NCBI GenBank assembly: GCA_035650275.1
Contig: DASRHY010000106.1
Coordinates: 1 to 64,000 of the forward strand
Length of the DNA: 64,000 nucleotides
Direction of reading: 5' to 3'
From: DASRHY01 sp035650275
GTDB lineage: Bacteria; Actinomycetota; Actinomycetes; Propionibacteriales; Kribbellaceae
Shown here: piece by piece, positions 8,007 to 16,320 of the stretch
How positions within the stretch are numbered: the first letter of the stretch is position 1
Layout: every line of letters begins with the position of its first letter
Position numbers and translations under genes: made by a program
The notes under the pieces: generated by a model
What the model was told of the DNA's origin: nothing
The model's input: only the letters and a program-made list of their open reading frames with translations
Database searches by the model: none

Positions 8007-9923
8007 GTGAAAGTTGGTCCCGTGAAGCGCCCCGCGATCGTCTGTCTCGCCACCGCCCTGCTCCTCGCCGGCTGTTCCGACAGCCCGAAGGATGACAACG
8101 AGCCCGCCGACCCGAACGACGCGCAGGCCGCGTCGGCCGAGGTGATCTCGAAGTTCGCCGCCGGCTGGGTGAAGGCGTGGGCGCCGGACGGCAAACCGGA
8201 CGAGGCGGCGGCACTGACGGACGCGCCGGCCACGTTCGGGCCGCAGCTGGACGGCATCGACTCCGCCCTGGTCGCCGCGTCGGCGAAGGTCACCCCGCAG
8301 GGCGAGCCGGACTGCACCGACGACAACACCTGCACCCAGGATCTCGCGGTCGAGGCGGTGCTGCGCGGCATCGGCACGATGAAGTGGACGTCGAAGGCGA
8401 CCGCGGTCAAGGTCGAGGACGCCTGGAAGATCAAGGCCACCGGTGACGTGATCTACCCCGGCCTGGCCGACACGAACACGCTGAAGCGCACCCGTACGCT
8501 GCCCGAGCGGGCCTCGATCGTGGACCGCACCGGCAAGTCGCTGACGGCGAACCGGCCGGTGGTGCTGGTCGGGGTCGAGTCGGGCACCAAGGCCACCGCC
8601 GCGACGTACGCCGCGTTCACCAAGTGGCTGGACGTGAACGGCGCCAACCTGCGCAAGCGCGCGGTCGCGGCGCCGCCCGGGCAGTTCATCGAGGCGATCA
8701 CGCTGCGGCAGGAGGAGTGGACCGCGGTGCGGGCCAAGTTCGACCCGCTGCCCGGCGTGATCAGCATGGCCGACAAGCAGTCGCTGGCCGAGACCCCCGG
8801 CTTCGCCCGGGCGGTGCTCGGCGGCATGAAGCAGGCGACCGCGGAGACGCTGGAGAACGCCGGGCCGACCGCGACGTCCAGCGACCAGGTCGGCTCCAGC
8901 GGGCTGCAGTACGCGTTCCAGCAGCAGCTCGCCGGGACACCTGGTGGCACCGTGACGATGCGGGACAAGGAGACCAAGCTGACGGTCAAGCCGGTCTTCA
9001 CCCAGCCCGGCAAGCCCGGTACGCCGGTACGGACCACGCTCGACCTGCGGCTGCAGCGGGCCGCCGAGGCTGCCGTCGCGACCAGCAAGCTGCCCGCCTC
9101 ACTGGTCGCCGTGCAGGCGTCCACCGGGCAGATCCTCGCGGTCGCGAACGGGCCGGGCGTCACGTCGTACAACCGGGCGTTCCTGGGCCAGTACGCGCCC
9201 GGCTCGACGTTCAAGATCGTCACCGCTGCGGCGCTGCTCGGCACCGGGATGACCCCGAACTCGCCGGCGACCTGCACGAACACGATCAACGTGTTCGGCA
9301 AGACGTTCAAGAACTACGACGCGCTGGCGCCGTACGGGCGCGGCTCGCTGCAGCGGGCGTTCGAGCAGTCCTGCAACACCGCGATGATCTCGAATCATGT
9401 GAAGCTGCCGGACGACGGGATGAAGAACGCCGCGGCCATGTTCGGGTTCGGCCAGGAGCACAAGCTCGCGATCTCGTCGTACGGCGGCACGGTGCCGGCA
9501 CCGAAGGACGACGTGGACAAGGCCGCCTCGATGATCGGGCAGGGCACCGTGACCGCGAGCCCATTGCAGATGGCGCTGGTCGCGGCGGCGGTCAAGCACG
9601 GTACGCCGATGAAGCCGGTGCTGGCGCTGGGCAAGGACCCGGCCGGGGCCGCGGGCAAGCCGTTGCCGCCGGCAACCGTGTCGGCGCTGCGGTCGATGAT
9701 GCGTGCGACCGTGCTGCGCGGCACCGCCCACGGACTGGCCTCGTCCGGAGCGGTGTCGGCGAAGACCGGTACCGCAGAGGTCGTCGTCAAGGGCAAGGTC
9801 ACCACGAACGGCTGGATGGTCGGCTACCGCAACGACATCGCGTTCGCCGTCATCGTCGAGGGCGGCCAGTCCGGCTCCAAAGCCGCCGGCCCGCTGGTCA
9901 AGTCCTTCCTGTCCCGCTACTGA
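8007..9923 (+). CDS. Penicillin-binding transpeptidase, lipoprotein with MecA_N-like domain
   Basis: 638 residues. The N-terminus is a lipoprotein signal (LLLAGC), then an NTF2-like MecA_N-type domain, a PBP dimerisation domain, and a transpeptidase domain. Active-site motifs are STFK (Ser400-Lys403), SCN (Ser455-Asn457) and KTG (586-588). It would cross-link peptidoglycan at the outer membrane face. The domain order is that of class B PBP2a-like enzymes; the family includes beta-lactam-insensitive members, but nothing here demonstrates resistance. GTG at 8007 has AAAGG upstream; a second GTG five codons later is possible. Confidence 0.92.
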   Translation: MKVGPVKRPAIVCLATALLLAGCSDSPKDDNEPADPNDAQAASAEVISKFAAGWVKAWAPDGKPDEAAALTDAPATFGPQLDGIDSALVAASAKVTPQGEPDCTDDNTCTQDLAVEAVLRGIGTMKWTSKATAVKVEDAWKIKATGDVIYPGLADTNTLKRTRTLPERASIVDRTGKSLTANRPVVLVGVESGTKATAATYAAFTKWLDVNGANLRKRAVAAPPGQFIEAITLRQEEWTAVRAKFDPLPGVISMADKQSLAETPGFARAVLGGMKQATAETLENAGPTATSSDQVGSSGLQYAFQQQLAGTPGGTVTMRDKETKLTVKPVFTQPGKPGTPVRTTLDLRLQRAAEAAVATSKLPASLVAVQASTGQILAVANGPGVTSYNRAFLGQYAPGSTFKIVTAAALLGTGMTPNSPATCTNTINVFGKTFKNYDALAPYGRGSLQRAFEQSCNTAMISNHVKLPDDGMKNAAAMFGFGQEHKLAISSYGGTVPAPKDDVDKAASMIGQGTVTASPLQMALVAAAVKHGTPMKPVLALGKDPAGAAGKPLPPATVSALRSMMRATVLRGTAHGLASSGAVSAKTGTAEVVVKGKVTTNGWMVGYRNDIAFAVIVEGGQSGSKAAGPLVKSFLSRY

Positions 9924-9940
9924 CCACCCCAGCCACTCAA

Positions 9941-10028
9941 GGGTCGATTGGACCCAAATTTCAGGCGCCAGGCCGCGCGGCGGTTCGATGCACGTCGGGT
10001 GCGCCTGAAATTTGGGTCCAATCGACCC
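9941..10028. terminator. Perfect 28-bp inverted repeat between convergent genes
   Basis: Arms at 9941-9968 and 10001-10028 are perfect reverse complements over all 28 bp, around a 32-nt spacer. The outer part reads GGGTCGATTGGACCC. The element fills most of the gap between the converging penicillin-binding protein and AAA+ ATPase genes, so it could act as a two-way terminator. Both arms are far more A+T-containing than the surrounding DNA and much longer than a terminator needs to be. Confidence 0.75.
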
Positions 10029-10046
10029 GTACGACCAGCCGCAGCC

Positions 10047-11768
10047 CTAGAACGCGAGGATTTCCTTGACGGCGGACTTCATGTCGGAGGCGTCGAGGGT
10101 GATCAGGTCCAGGTCCGACGGGGTGCCGGGTGAGTTGAACAGCCGCAGGTCGCGGTGCTTGGACGCGGCTTCCAGCGCGTTGCGTACGAACCGGGCGTTG
10201 CCGAGCTCGTCGATCCGCCCGTTGGCGCAGATCTGGTCCAGCACGGCGGTCAGGCTGGTCAGCGCGTCCGGCGTGACGTGGTCGCCGCGGCTCTGCACCA
10301 TCCGCCGGGCGATCTCGACCAGCTGGTCCGCGGTGTACCTGGGGAAGTCGATCCGGACCGAGAACCGGCTGCGCATACCCGGGTTCGCCTCCAGGAACCT
10401 GGCCATCGGCTCGGAGTACCCGGCGACGATCACGACCAGCCGGTCACGCTCGTCCTCCATCCGCTTCAGCAGTGTGTCGATCGCCTCGACGCCGTAGTCG
10501 TTGGTCGACGTCCCCTCGCGCCTCAGCGCGTACGCCTCGTCGATGAACAGCACCCCGTCCATCGCCCGGTCCACGACCTCGTTGGTCTTCACCGCGGTCT
10601 GGCCGATCCACTCCCCGACCAGGCCGGACCGGTCGGTCTCGACCACGGTGTCGGAGGCGAGCAGGCCGAGTGCGCAGTACAGCTTGGCGACGACCCGGGC
10701 GACGGTGGTCTTCCCGGTGCCTGGCGGTCCGGCGAAGATCAGGTGACCGCCGAGCTTCGCGGTCGGCAGGCCCCGCTCGGCGCGCATCAGCCCGGCGCGC
10801 ACCTGAGCGGCGACCGCAGACACTTGGCGCTTGACGTCCGCCATGCCTACGTTGCGGTCCAGCTCGTTCAAGATGCCCTGCACCGCGCCCCAGTCGGGCT
10901 GGCGGTGCAGCACCGGCGCGGACGCCTGCGCCCGGCGGATCACCACCGGTTTCTCCTCGGCCGGCGGAGCCAGCGTGGTCGTCTCCAGCCGGACCACTGG
11001 GTCCATCACGGCCTGGGCTACCTCGCGGTGGTCCGGGTTCTGGCCGTACACCCACTGGAACTGCCGCATCGCTGCGTCCTCGCGGTCGGTCGCGCGGTAC
11101 ACGTACCCGAGGAAGTACTCGGCGTCGGTCTGCACCAGGTGGTTGATCGACAGCCCAGCGGCCTGCCGCAGGATCGTCTCGGCCTCGTCCCACTGCTCGG
11201 TCTGTGCCAGCACGACCCCGCGCCGGAGCAACGCCTCGGCGCCGATGTGCCCGTCGCCAGGTATCAGCGTGAAGCCGGCGATCGCGGCCCGGAAGTCGCG
11301 TGCCTGCTGCGCGATGCAGGCCACCACGAAATCCTTCCGGAGCCGCTCGATCAGGTGCTCCGCACACGTCGTGGCGCGGTCGGTGTCCCCCTCGGTGACC
11401 AGCCGCAGCGCCTCGGCGTGCCACAGCTCGTCGGTCGTCTCCAGCGGCTGGTGGAACCACCAGCCCGCGGCGAAGGTCGAGCTGAGCCGGCGCCGGTCCG
11501 CGTCCCGCTCCTCGCCGAACCTCTCGATGCTGGCGAGCATCCGGGCCAGCGCCTCGTCCTTGTCCCCGCCGGACGCGTGCACGCCGAGCCAGCCGTCGGT
11601 CATCCTCGCGTCGAGCTCGACGGCCTTGCGGAACGACTCCAGCGCTGCCGGCAAGTCCGGCGTCTCGGCGCGCTCGTCTGCCTTCGCGAACCCGAGCTGC
11701 CTGGCACCCTTGACCCACAGACCACGTGCACGCCGCCGTGCCAGCGGGCCGGCCGACTGCTGAGACAT
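10047..11768 (-). CDS. EccA-like AAA+ ATPase (CbxX/CfxQ family) with TPR-like N-terminus
   Basis: 573 residues, essentially the length of ESX EccA proteins. An N-terminal helical-repeat half (about 1-270) is followed by a CbxX/CfxQ-type AAA+ module with Walker A GPPGTGKTT (about residue 346), Walker B GVLFIDEAYAL and an arginine-rich sensor region. EccA ATPases associate with type VII secretion substrates. No other ESX component (EccB-E, EsxA/B, PE/PPE, MycP) lies nearby, so this copy is an orphan and its role is uncertain. The ATG at 11768 follows GAGGAGGG very closely. Confidence 0.85.
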   Translation of the reverse strand: MSQQSAGPLARRRARGLWVKGARQLGFAKADERAETPDLPAALESFRKAVELDARMTDGWLGVHASGGDKDEALARMLASIERFGEERDADRRRLSSTFAAGWWFHQPLETTDELWHAEALRLVTEGDTDRATTCAEHLIERLRKDFVVACIAQQARDFRAAIAGFTLIPGDGHIGAEALLRRGVVLAQTEQWDEAETILRQAAGLSINHLVQTDAEYFLGYVYRATDREDAAMRQFQWVYGQNPDHREVAQAVMDPVVRLETTTLAPPAEEKPVVIRRAQASAPVLHRQPDWGAVQGILNELDRNVGMADVKRQVSAVAAQVRAGLMRAERGLPTAKLGGHLIFAGPPGTGKTTVARVVAKLYCALGLLASDTVVETDRSGLVGEWIGQTAVKTNEVVDRAMDGVLFIDEAYALRREGTSTNDYGVEAIDTLLKRMEDERDRLVVIVAGYSEPMARFLEANPGMRSRFSVRIDFPRYTADQLVEIARRMVQSRGDHVTPDALTSLTAVLDQICANGRIDELGNARFVRNALEAASKHRDLRLFNSPGTPSDLDLITLDASDMKSAVKEILAF

Positions 11769-11873
11769 ATCCCTCCTCGTGACCGCACGACTCCCCGCAG
11801 ATCCTCTCATCGCGCCGTGGCACTGCCGGGCGACATCGTGGCGTTGTCGGCGGCCTGGCCTAGCGTTTCCGGC

Positions 11874-12275
11874 ATGAGCACCGACGAGGTCGTCCGCCGC
11901 TACTACGACGCCCTGGGTGCGCGGGACTGGGAGACCTTTGCCGCCACCTTGACGCCGGACGTGGTGTACGAGATGCCTCAGACCCGGGAGCGCATCGCCG
12001 GCCAGGAGCGGTACGTGCGGTTCAACCGGGAGTACCCGGGCGACTGGGAGTTCGATCTGACCCGGCTGATCGCCGGGGCGGACCGGGCGGTGGGCACGAT
12101 GAACTTCCGGATCGGCGACGAGTCGGTGGTGGGCATCACGTTCTTCGAACTGCGGGACGGGCTGATCAGCCGGCTCACCGACCTCTGGCCCGAGCCGTAC
12201 CAGCCGCCGGCCGGTCGCGAGCACCTGACCGAACGCCCTGACGACCCGAGCGCCTTCGTCGACCGGTTCTCCTGA
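11874..12275 (+). CDS. SnoaL/NTF2-like small protein
   Basis: 133 residues. The sequence has the SnoaL-like layout: VVRRYYDALGARDWETFAATLTPDVVYEMP at the start, then RYVRFNREYPGDWEF and VVGITFFELRDGLISRLTDLW. These folds serve as cyclases, isomerases or binding proteins, and the particular activity is not predictable. Divergent from the EccA-like gene with about 105 bp between the starts. The C-terminus (YQPPAGREHLTERPDDPSAF) is typical of actinobacterial members. Confidence 0.8.
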   Translation: MSTDEVVRRYYDALGARDWETFAATLTPDVVYEMPQTRERIAGQERYVRFNREYPGDWEFDLTRLIAGADRAVGTMNFRIGDESVVGITFFELRDGLISRLTDLWPEPYQPPAGREHLTERPDDPSAFVDRFS

Positions 12276-12354
12276 CCGGCAGGACCCTGAGAGTTCGCTG
12301 TGAGGTGGCGCCGTCCGCGCGTGTTGCGCGGAATCCCGCCGTACGCTGGCCGGC

Positions 12355-12696
12355 ATGGACCAGCTGACCTGCCCCAAGTGCCACGGCTCGATGCGCGTCT
12401 ACGAGCGCAGCGGCGTCACCGTCGACCAGTGCTCGGAGTGCCGCGGCATCTTCCTCGACCGCGGTGAGCTGGAGAAGCTGCTGGACGCCGAGGCCGCGTT
12501 CAACGCCGCACAGCCGGTGCAGAGCCAGCCGGCGCCGCCGCAGCAGTACGACGACCGCCGCGGGTACGACGACCGGCGGGACGACCCGAGGTACGACGAC
12601 CGCCGCGGGTACGACGACCCGCGCGGCTACGACAAGTACCGCGGCCAGCCGTACCGCAAGAAGAAGAAATCCTTCCTCGAGGATCTCTTCGACTGA
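12355..12696 (+). CDS. Zinc-ribbon protein (zf-TFIIB) with YDDRRG repeats
   Basis: 113 residues. One zf-TFIIB ribbon at the N-terminus has ligands CPKC (about 7-10) and CSEC (about 27-30), followed by RGIFLDRGELEKLL, the usual family extension. A low-complexity tail of repeated YDDRRG-type units, encoded by repeated TACGACGACCGCCGCGGG-like DNA, leads to a basic KKKKSFLEDLFD end. The role is unknown, perhaps nucleic-acid binding. The IS element begins immediately after the stop codon; because the LEDLFD ending looks complete, the gene seems undamaged. Confidence 0.85.
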   Translation: MDQLTCPKCHGSMRVYERSGVTVDQCSECRGIFLDRGELEKLLDAEAAFNAAQPVQSQPAPPQQYDDRRGYDDRRDDPRYDDRRGYDDPRGYDKYRGQPYRKKKKSFLEDLFD

Positions 12697-12788
12697 TGCG
12701 ATGAAGGAGCGGGGCCTCCGCTCCTCGTGGGTTGCCCCCGGCGCAGGCTGGGGGTGGCTCATGACACGCACGACGAAGGAGGCCCCTT

Positions 12789-13847
12789 GTGTGTGCAGCG
12801 TACGACGGGTCGCAGGTGGTTGGCCTAGATCTGCATCGACAGCGCACCGTGATGGTGCGGATGACGCCGGCTGGTGAGCAGTTGGAGCAGGTCCGGTTCA
12901 TGAACAGCCGTGCGGAACTGACGGCTCAGATCGCGAAGGCCGGGTCGGCGCCGGCGGTGGTGTTGGAGGCTACTTATGGCTGGTACTGGGCAGTCGACAC
13001 GCTGATCGAGTCCGGCGCCGAGGTGCATCTGGCGCACCCTCTGGGGGTGAAGGGCTTCGCGTATCGGCGGGTGAAGAACGACGTTCGAGATGCCGCGGAT
13101 CTGGCCGATCTGTTGCGGATGGGACGGTTGCCGGAGGCGTGGATCGCGCCGCCTGAGGTGCGGGACCTGCGGGAACTGGTGCGGCATCGGCACAAGCTGC
13201 GGAACGTGTGTTCGGGGTTCAAGGCGCAGGTGCACGCGGTGCTGGCCAAGAATGGTGTCGACATCGGCTGTAGCGACATCTTCGGGGTGCGTGGCCGGCA
13301 GCGATTGGCGGCCCTGCAGGAATCGGGTCGGCTGCCGGTGGTGTTCACCGACCGGATCGGTTCGCAGCTGCGGATCATCGACGTGCTCGAGGCCGAGATC
13401 CTGGCCGCGGATCGCGCGATCGCTCAGCGGTTGCGCGGCCTGCCCGGCTACGAGGCGATCCAGCGCATCGGCGGGGTCGGGCCGGTGTTCGCGGCGGTGT
13501 TCGTGGCCGAGATCGGTGACGTGACCCGGTTCCCGACCCCGAGACACCTGGCCGCGTGGTCCGGGTTGACTCCACGGCACCGCGAGTCCGACACCAGCGT
13601 GCACCGCGGCCGGATCACCAAGCAGGGCTCGAAGATCGTGCGCTGGGCCGCGGTCGAGGCGGTCCAACGGGCACCGGCGGGCACCCCGCCGCGGGTGCTG
13701 ATGGACCGGATCGTCGACCGGCGCGGCAAGAAGGCGAAGAACTGCGCCCGGGTCGCCGCCGGGCGCGCGCTGCTCGAGCTGGTCTACTACGGGCTGCGCG
13801 ACGGCCGGATCCGCCGACTCGACAGCCCGCAACGGATCGCGGCATGA
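12789..13847 (+). CDS. IS110-family DEDD transposase
   Basis: 352 residues. The N-terminal DEDD_Tnp_IS110 domain has Asp14 (VGLDLH), Glu60 (VLEATYGW) and Asp101/Asp104 (VRDAADLADLL). The C-terminal Transposase_20 domain has RIGGVGPVFAAVFVAEIGDV and WSGLTPRHRESD, with Ser258 in the place of the catalytic serine of IS621-type recombinases. The sequence is intact, so the enzyme may be active. The GTG start at 12789 is fixed by the AAGGAGG at 12776-12782. It would recombine DNA guided by an RNA from the non-coding end. Confidence 0.95.
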   Translation: MCAAYDGSQVVGLDLHRQRTVMVRMTPAGEQLEQVRFMNSRAELTAQIAKAGSAPAVVLEATYGWYWAVDTLIESGAEVHLAHPLGVKGFAYRRVKNDVRDAADLADLLRMGRLPEAWIAPPEVRDLRELVRHRHKLRNVCSGFKAQVHAVLAKNGVDIGCSDIFGVRGRQRLAALQESGRLPVVFTDRIGSQLRIIDVLEAEILAADRAIAQRLRGLPGYEAIQRIGGVGPVFAAVFVAEIGDVTRFPTPRHLAAWSGLTPRHRESDTSVHRGRITKQGSKIVRWAAVEAVQRAPAGTPPRVLMDRIVDRRGKKAKNCARVAAGRALLELVYYGLRDGRIRRLDSPQRIAA

Positions 13848-14218
13848 ACCGGCACCGATGCCGTGCCGTGCGACGTCGCGGACCACAGAACACGCGAGGC
13901 CGCCTAGTGGGTCTGACCACCTGGTCGTGGTCGTGCGACTGATTGGCCCCGTGTTCTGCAGCCGAACCGCTCCATGCCACCAACCGCGAAGGGATGACCG
14001 GCAGCCCGTGACGGGCCTGCCCGACCGCACCGCGGTCCCTGGAGACGACCAACAACTCGATACCGACGTCCCGGGCGGATCAAGCCTGGCGCCGTCCTCG
14101 CCGGCGTCAAGGCCAAGCCCTCCGGGCGGCCTCCGGCCGACCTTGACACCGGCTGCGGTCGACGCCTGCCCACAACCGCCCCGAAACGCCGAAAGAACGG
14201 ACGCAGACCCCCTTGACC
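13848..14218 (+). ncRNA. Candidate bridge/seek RNA region of the IS element
   Basis: This 370-nt stretch between the transposase stop and the right subterminal repeat has no credible gene. In IS1111-group elements the guide RNA is encoded in this right end. Hairpins are visible, for example GACCAC/GTGGTC (13915-13920 and 13927-13932) and GCCCG/CGGGC (14004-14008 and 14012-14016), and loops between such stems could hold guide sequences. The RNA limits and its target- and donor-binding loops cannot be set from one copy, so this is inferred from family knowledge. Confidence 0.5.
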
Positions 14219-14247
14219 GGCCCCGCTCCTTCAGGGATGACCCTCTC

Positions 14248-14298
14248 GTTGCGTCCGAAGAAGCAGCGCGGACTCTGGACCGCTTCTTCGGACACAAC
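14248..14298. terminator. Inverted repeat between IS element and whiB (family D)
   Basis: Arms GTTGCGTCCGAAGAAGC (14248-14264) and its complement with one mismatch (14282-14298) flank a 17-nt spacer, 15 bp after the whiB stop. It would fold as a terminator for whiB. The TTGCGTCCG...GAAG pattern recurs in the arms of the palindromes at 57817 and 27143, so it belongs to a small repeat family. Confidence 0.65.
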
Positions 14299-14312
14299 CA
14301 AAGGGGCAGTCC

Positions 14313-14642
14313 TCAGGCGGAACGTTCGTCCTCGGTCGTGCCACCCCACACGCCGTAGGGTTCACCGACCGCGATGGCGTGCTCGCGGCACTGCTGACGT
14401 ACCGGGCAGGTGCTGCACAGCGACTGCGCGAGCACCTCGCGGGCCCGACGGCGCAGGCCGCGTTCGGAGTCGACGCTGAAGAAGATGTCGGGGTTGACAT
14501 CGCGACAGGCGGCGCTCTCCTGCCAGCTCCAGTTGTCCCACAGCGGCTTGGGCAGCCGAGCGGGTGCGTTCTCGACCGAGCCGGCCGGCGGCTTACGACG
14601 GCGGGCAGACTTCCGGTCAGGGACGGGCAGGGTGATCGTCAT
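14313..14642 (-). CDS. WhiB-family [4Fe-4S] transcription factor
   Basis: 109 residues. The four cluster cysteines are Cys46, Cys76, Cys79 and Cys85 (AACRDV, CSTC and QQC), and the GVWGG turn is at 97-101. These small actinobacterial proteins bind an oxygen- or NO-sensitive iron-sulfur cluster and act with the principal sigma factor. A basic N-terminal stretch (KSARRRKPP) precedes the domain. I cannot assign it to a particular Wbl subclass. Its 283-bp upstream region is shared with the divergent GAF-ANTAR gene and contains no other gene. Confidence 0.95.
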   Translation of the reverse strand: MTITLPVPDRKSARRRKPPAGSVENAPARLPKPLWDNWSWQESAACRDVNPDIFFSVDSERGLRRRAREVLAQSLCSTCPVRQQCREHAIAVGEPYGVWGGTTEDERSA

Positions 14643-14925
14643 GATCGAACCTCGTCTCGCTGGGATGACGAGTCAGCAGCGGGTACCAGCGAGCGTCCGG
14701 ACACAGGGCACACTGCAGTGCCGCCGCACCTGGGCGGGAAGGTGTCTGTCGCTCGACCGAATCACGGTCCCGTGCCGCTCTCGCCATCGGGGGTGAGGGG
14801 CACTTCGTCGGCTGTCTGCATAACCGCGAACCGCAGCTGATGTCATAACCGCAGTACCGGCAATCTTACCCATCCCCAGCGTGCGCACACGCCAGCGGCG
14901 AACAAGAAATCCTGACAAGCCATAT

Positions 14926-15690
14926 ATGGCGCATGATGGGTTGGTGGAGAGTTCTGTGCTGAGCATCGCCCAGGAGCTGGCCGAGGTCGTCCGGCTGGTC
15001 GAAGACGACGACGTGGCAGGTACGGTCGGCCGTTTCACCCGCCGGATCGTCGCGACCGTACCCGGCTGCGACCAGGCCGCGATCACCGTGCTGGGCGAGA
15101 GCGGTGCGGAGACGGTCGCCGGTTTCGACAACCCGGACGGCAACGGGCTCTCGAAACGGCTGCTGGCGTCGGACAGCCCGCTCACGGAGGTGCTGCGGCA
15201 TCTGGAACCCCGGCACCTGCCGGACGCGACGACCGACCAGCGCTGGCCCGCGTTCTCGTCGGAAATGGTGACAGCCGGCTATCGCAGCTGCCTGATGCTG
15301 CCGCTGCCGACCCGGAAGGCCCCCGCGGCCGCGCTCAGCCTGTTCTCGGCACAGCCCGGACAGTTCGGCGAGACGTCGTACGACGTGGTGCTGCTGTTCG
15401 CGCTACACGCGGGCGCGGTGTTCGACAACGCGCAGCTGTTCCACGACAGTCGCAAGCTGATCGACCAGCTCAGCAGCGCGCTGCTCACCCGGCAGAGCAT
15501 CGGCCGGGCACAAGGCATCCTGATGCACCGGTACGGCAACACCATCGACGACTCGATGAAACAGCTCAAGCGCGCTTCACAGAACAGCAACACCAAGCTG
15601 CGCGAGGTGGCCACCGCGGTGGTCGCCGCCCACGAGGAGAAGGCCCTGGACGCCGCGCTCAGCAAGCTCGGTCTCGATCCAGCCGCCTGA
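14926..15690 (+). CDS. GAF-ANTAR domain protein, probable RNA-binding antiterminator
   Basis: 254 residues from the ATG at 14926 (MAHDGLVESS); a GTG at 14944 is an alternative, as no strong ribosome site decides. The N-terminal ~165 residues form a GAF sensor domain. The C-terminal ANTAR domain has the signature LLTRQSIGRAQGILMHRYG followed by a three-helix RNA-binding bundle (MKQLKRASQNSNTKLREVA). ANTAR proteins stabilise dual-hairpin antiterminators in leader RNAs. No receiver or kinase partner is adjacent, so the GAF domain presumably gates it directly. Divergent from whiB. Confidence 0.9.
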   Translation: MAHDGLVESSVLSIAQELAEVVRLVEDDDVAGTVGRFTRRIVATVPGCDQAAITVLGESGAETVAGFDNPDGNGLSKRLLASDSPLTEVLRHLEPRHLPDATTDQRWPAFSSEMVTAGYRSCLMLPLPTRKAPAAALSLFSAQPGQFGETSYDVVLLFALHAGAVFDNAQLFHDSRKLIDQLSSALLTRQSIGRAQGILMHRYGNTIDDSMKQLKRASQNSNTKLREVATAVVAAHEEKALDAALSKLGLDPAA

Positions 15691-15782
15691 GCAGGCACGT
15701 CCGGACAGCGCTATCGTCTGCGCCCGGCCTCGGCGGCCTGCCCACATCGCCGCCCCTCGGCAATCCCGTCCTGGGGCGCACC

Positions 15783-15869
15783 ATTCGCGTGGTTGACCAC
15801 GCGAACTGCGGCTTCGCCCTGGCTATGACCGTGGACAACCCGCGGTTCGAGTGGTTCACCACGCGAATT
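15783..15869. repeat. 87-nt near-complete palindrome, family A copy 1
   Basis: The 87-nt element pairs end to end about its centre with a few mismatches; the outer arms read ATTCGCGTGGTTGACCAC and GTGGTTCACCACGCGAAT. A second copy of the same length and about 80% identity lies at 49614-49700. It sits between the convergent GAF-ANTAR and cupin genes. Either strand can be read as a short open frame (for example NPRFEWFTTR), but the paired structure explains it better than coding. Confidence 0.8.
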
Positions 15870-15903
15870 GTGGGAGGGCGTCGCGGTGAGTGAGGTCGCG
15901 GGG

Positions 15904-16302
15904 TCAGTTGTGTTCGGGGGGTGGGGTGTCGGCGTGGGCGGCCTCGGCGGCTTCCGCGTCGGCCTTGGTCTGGTGGATCGTGTCGGGGGCGTGGTCCGGC
16001 GGGCTATAGATCGTGTAGAGGCGGGCCGGTGAGTCGCCGATGTTGGTGAAGTTGTGCTCGGTGCCGGCCGGGACGACGACGATGTCTCCTGGTCCGGCCT
16101 CGCCGGTGTCGCCGGCGACCTCAGCGGTGACGGTGCCTTCGACGAAGGTGAGGATCTGGTCGTTGTGCTCGTGCACCTCGGCGCCGATGTCCTCGCCGGG
16201 CTGCAGGGTCATCACGACCAGCTGGGTGTGACCGGTGGTGTGCAGGACGCGCCGGAACGCGTCGTTCTCACGGGCAGCGGCAGCGATGTCGACGGCGTAC
16301 AT
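15904..16302 (-). CDS. Cupin-domain protein
   Basis: 132 residues. One cupin_2 barrel: motif 1 GEDIGAEVHEHNDQILTFVEG supplies His/His/Glu-type metal ligands, and motif 2 PGDIVVVPAGTEHNFTN supplies the final His. The tail after residue ~105 is Ala/Asp/Glu-rich and probably disordered. Single-domain cupins of this type include isomerases, dioxygenases and binding proteins, so no reaction can be assigned. It lies 18 bp downstream of where purC ends upstream on the same strand but is read in the opposite order (purC stop at 16321 comes after the cupin start at 16302), so the two share no start region. Confidence 0.85.
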   Translation of the reverse strand: MYAVDIAAAARENDAFRRVLHTTGHTQLVVMTLQPGEDIGAEVHEHNDQILTFVEGTVTAEVAGDTGEAGPGDIVVVPAGTEHNFTNIGDSPARLYTIYSPPDHAPDTIHQTKADAEAAEAAHADTPPPEHN

Positions 16303-16320
16303 GCTTCCTTGCTACCAGAC

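Larger units (their letters stand above)
12698..14245 (+). mobile_element. IS110-family insertion sequence, IS1111-type
   Basis: The element contains one DEDD transposase gene and about 400 bp of downstream non-coding DNA. A perfect 15-bp subterminal inverted repeat marks the ends: TGAAGGAGCGGGGCC at 12702-12716 and its complement at 14219-14233. Subterminal repeats plus a long right non-coding end are the hallmarks of the IS1111 group. True ends should lie a few bases outside the repeats, so the borders given are approximate. There are no obvious flanking target duplications, as expected for this family. It sits between the zinc-ribbon gene and whiB. Confidence 0.8.

Noticed and set aside
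10155..11873. Frame extending upstream of the SnoaL-like protein
   Set aside because: It runs opposite to the EccA-like ATPase and carries no domain; the SnoaL protein starts at 11874.
13848..14247. Protein-coding gene in the IS right end
   Set aside because: Short frames on both strands overlap one another, with no ribosome site and no domain; the region is better explained as non-coding.
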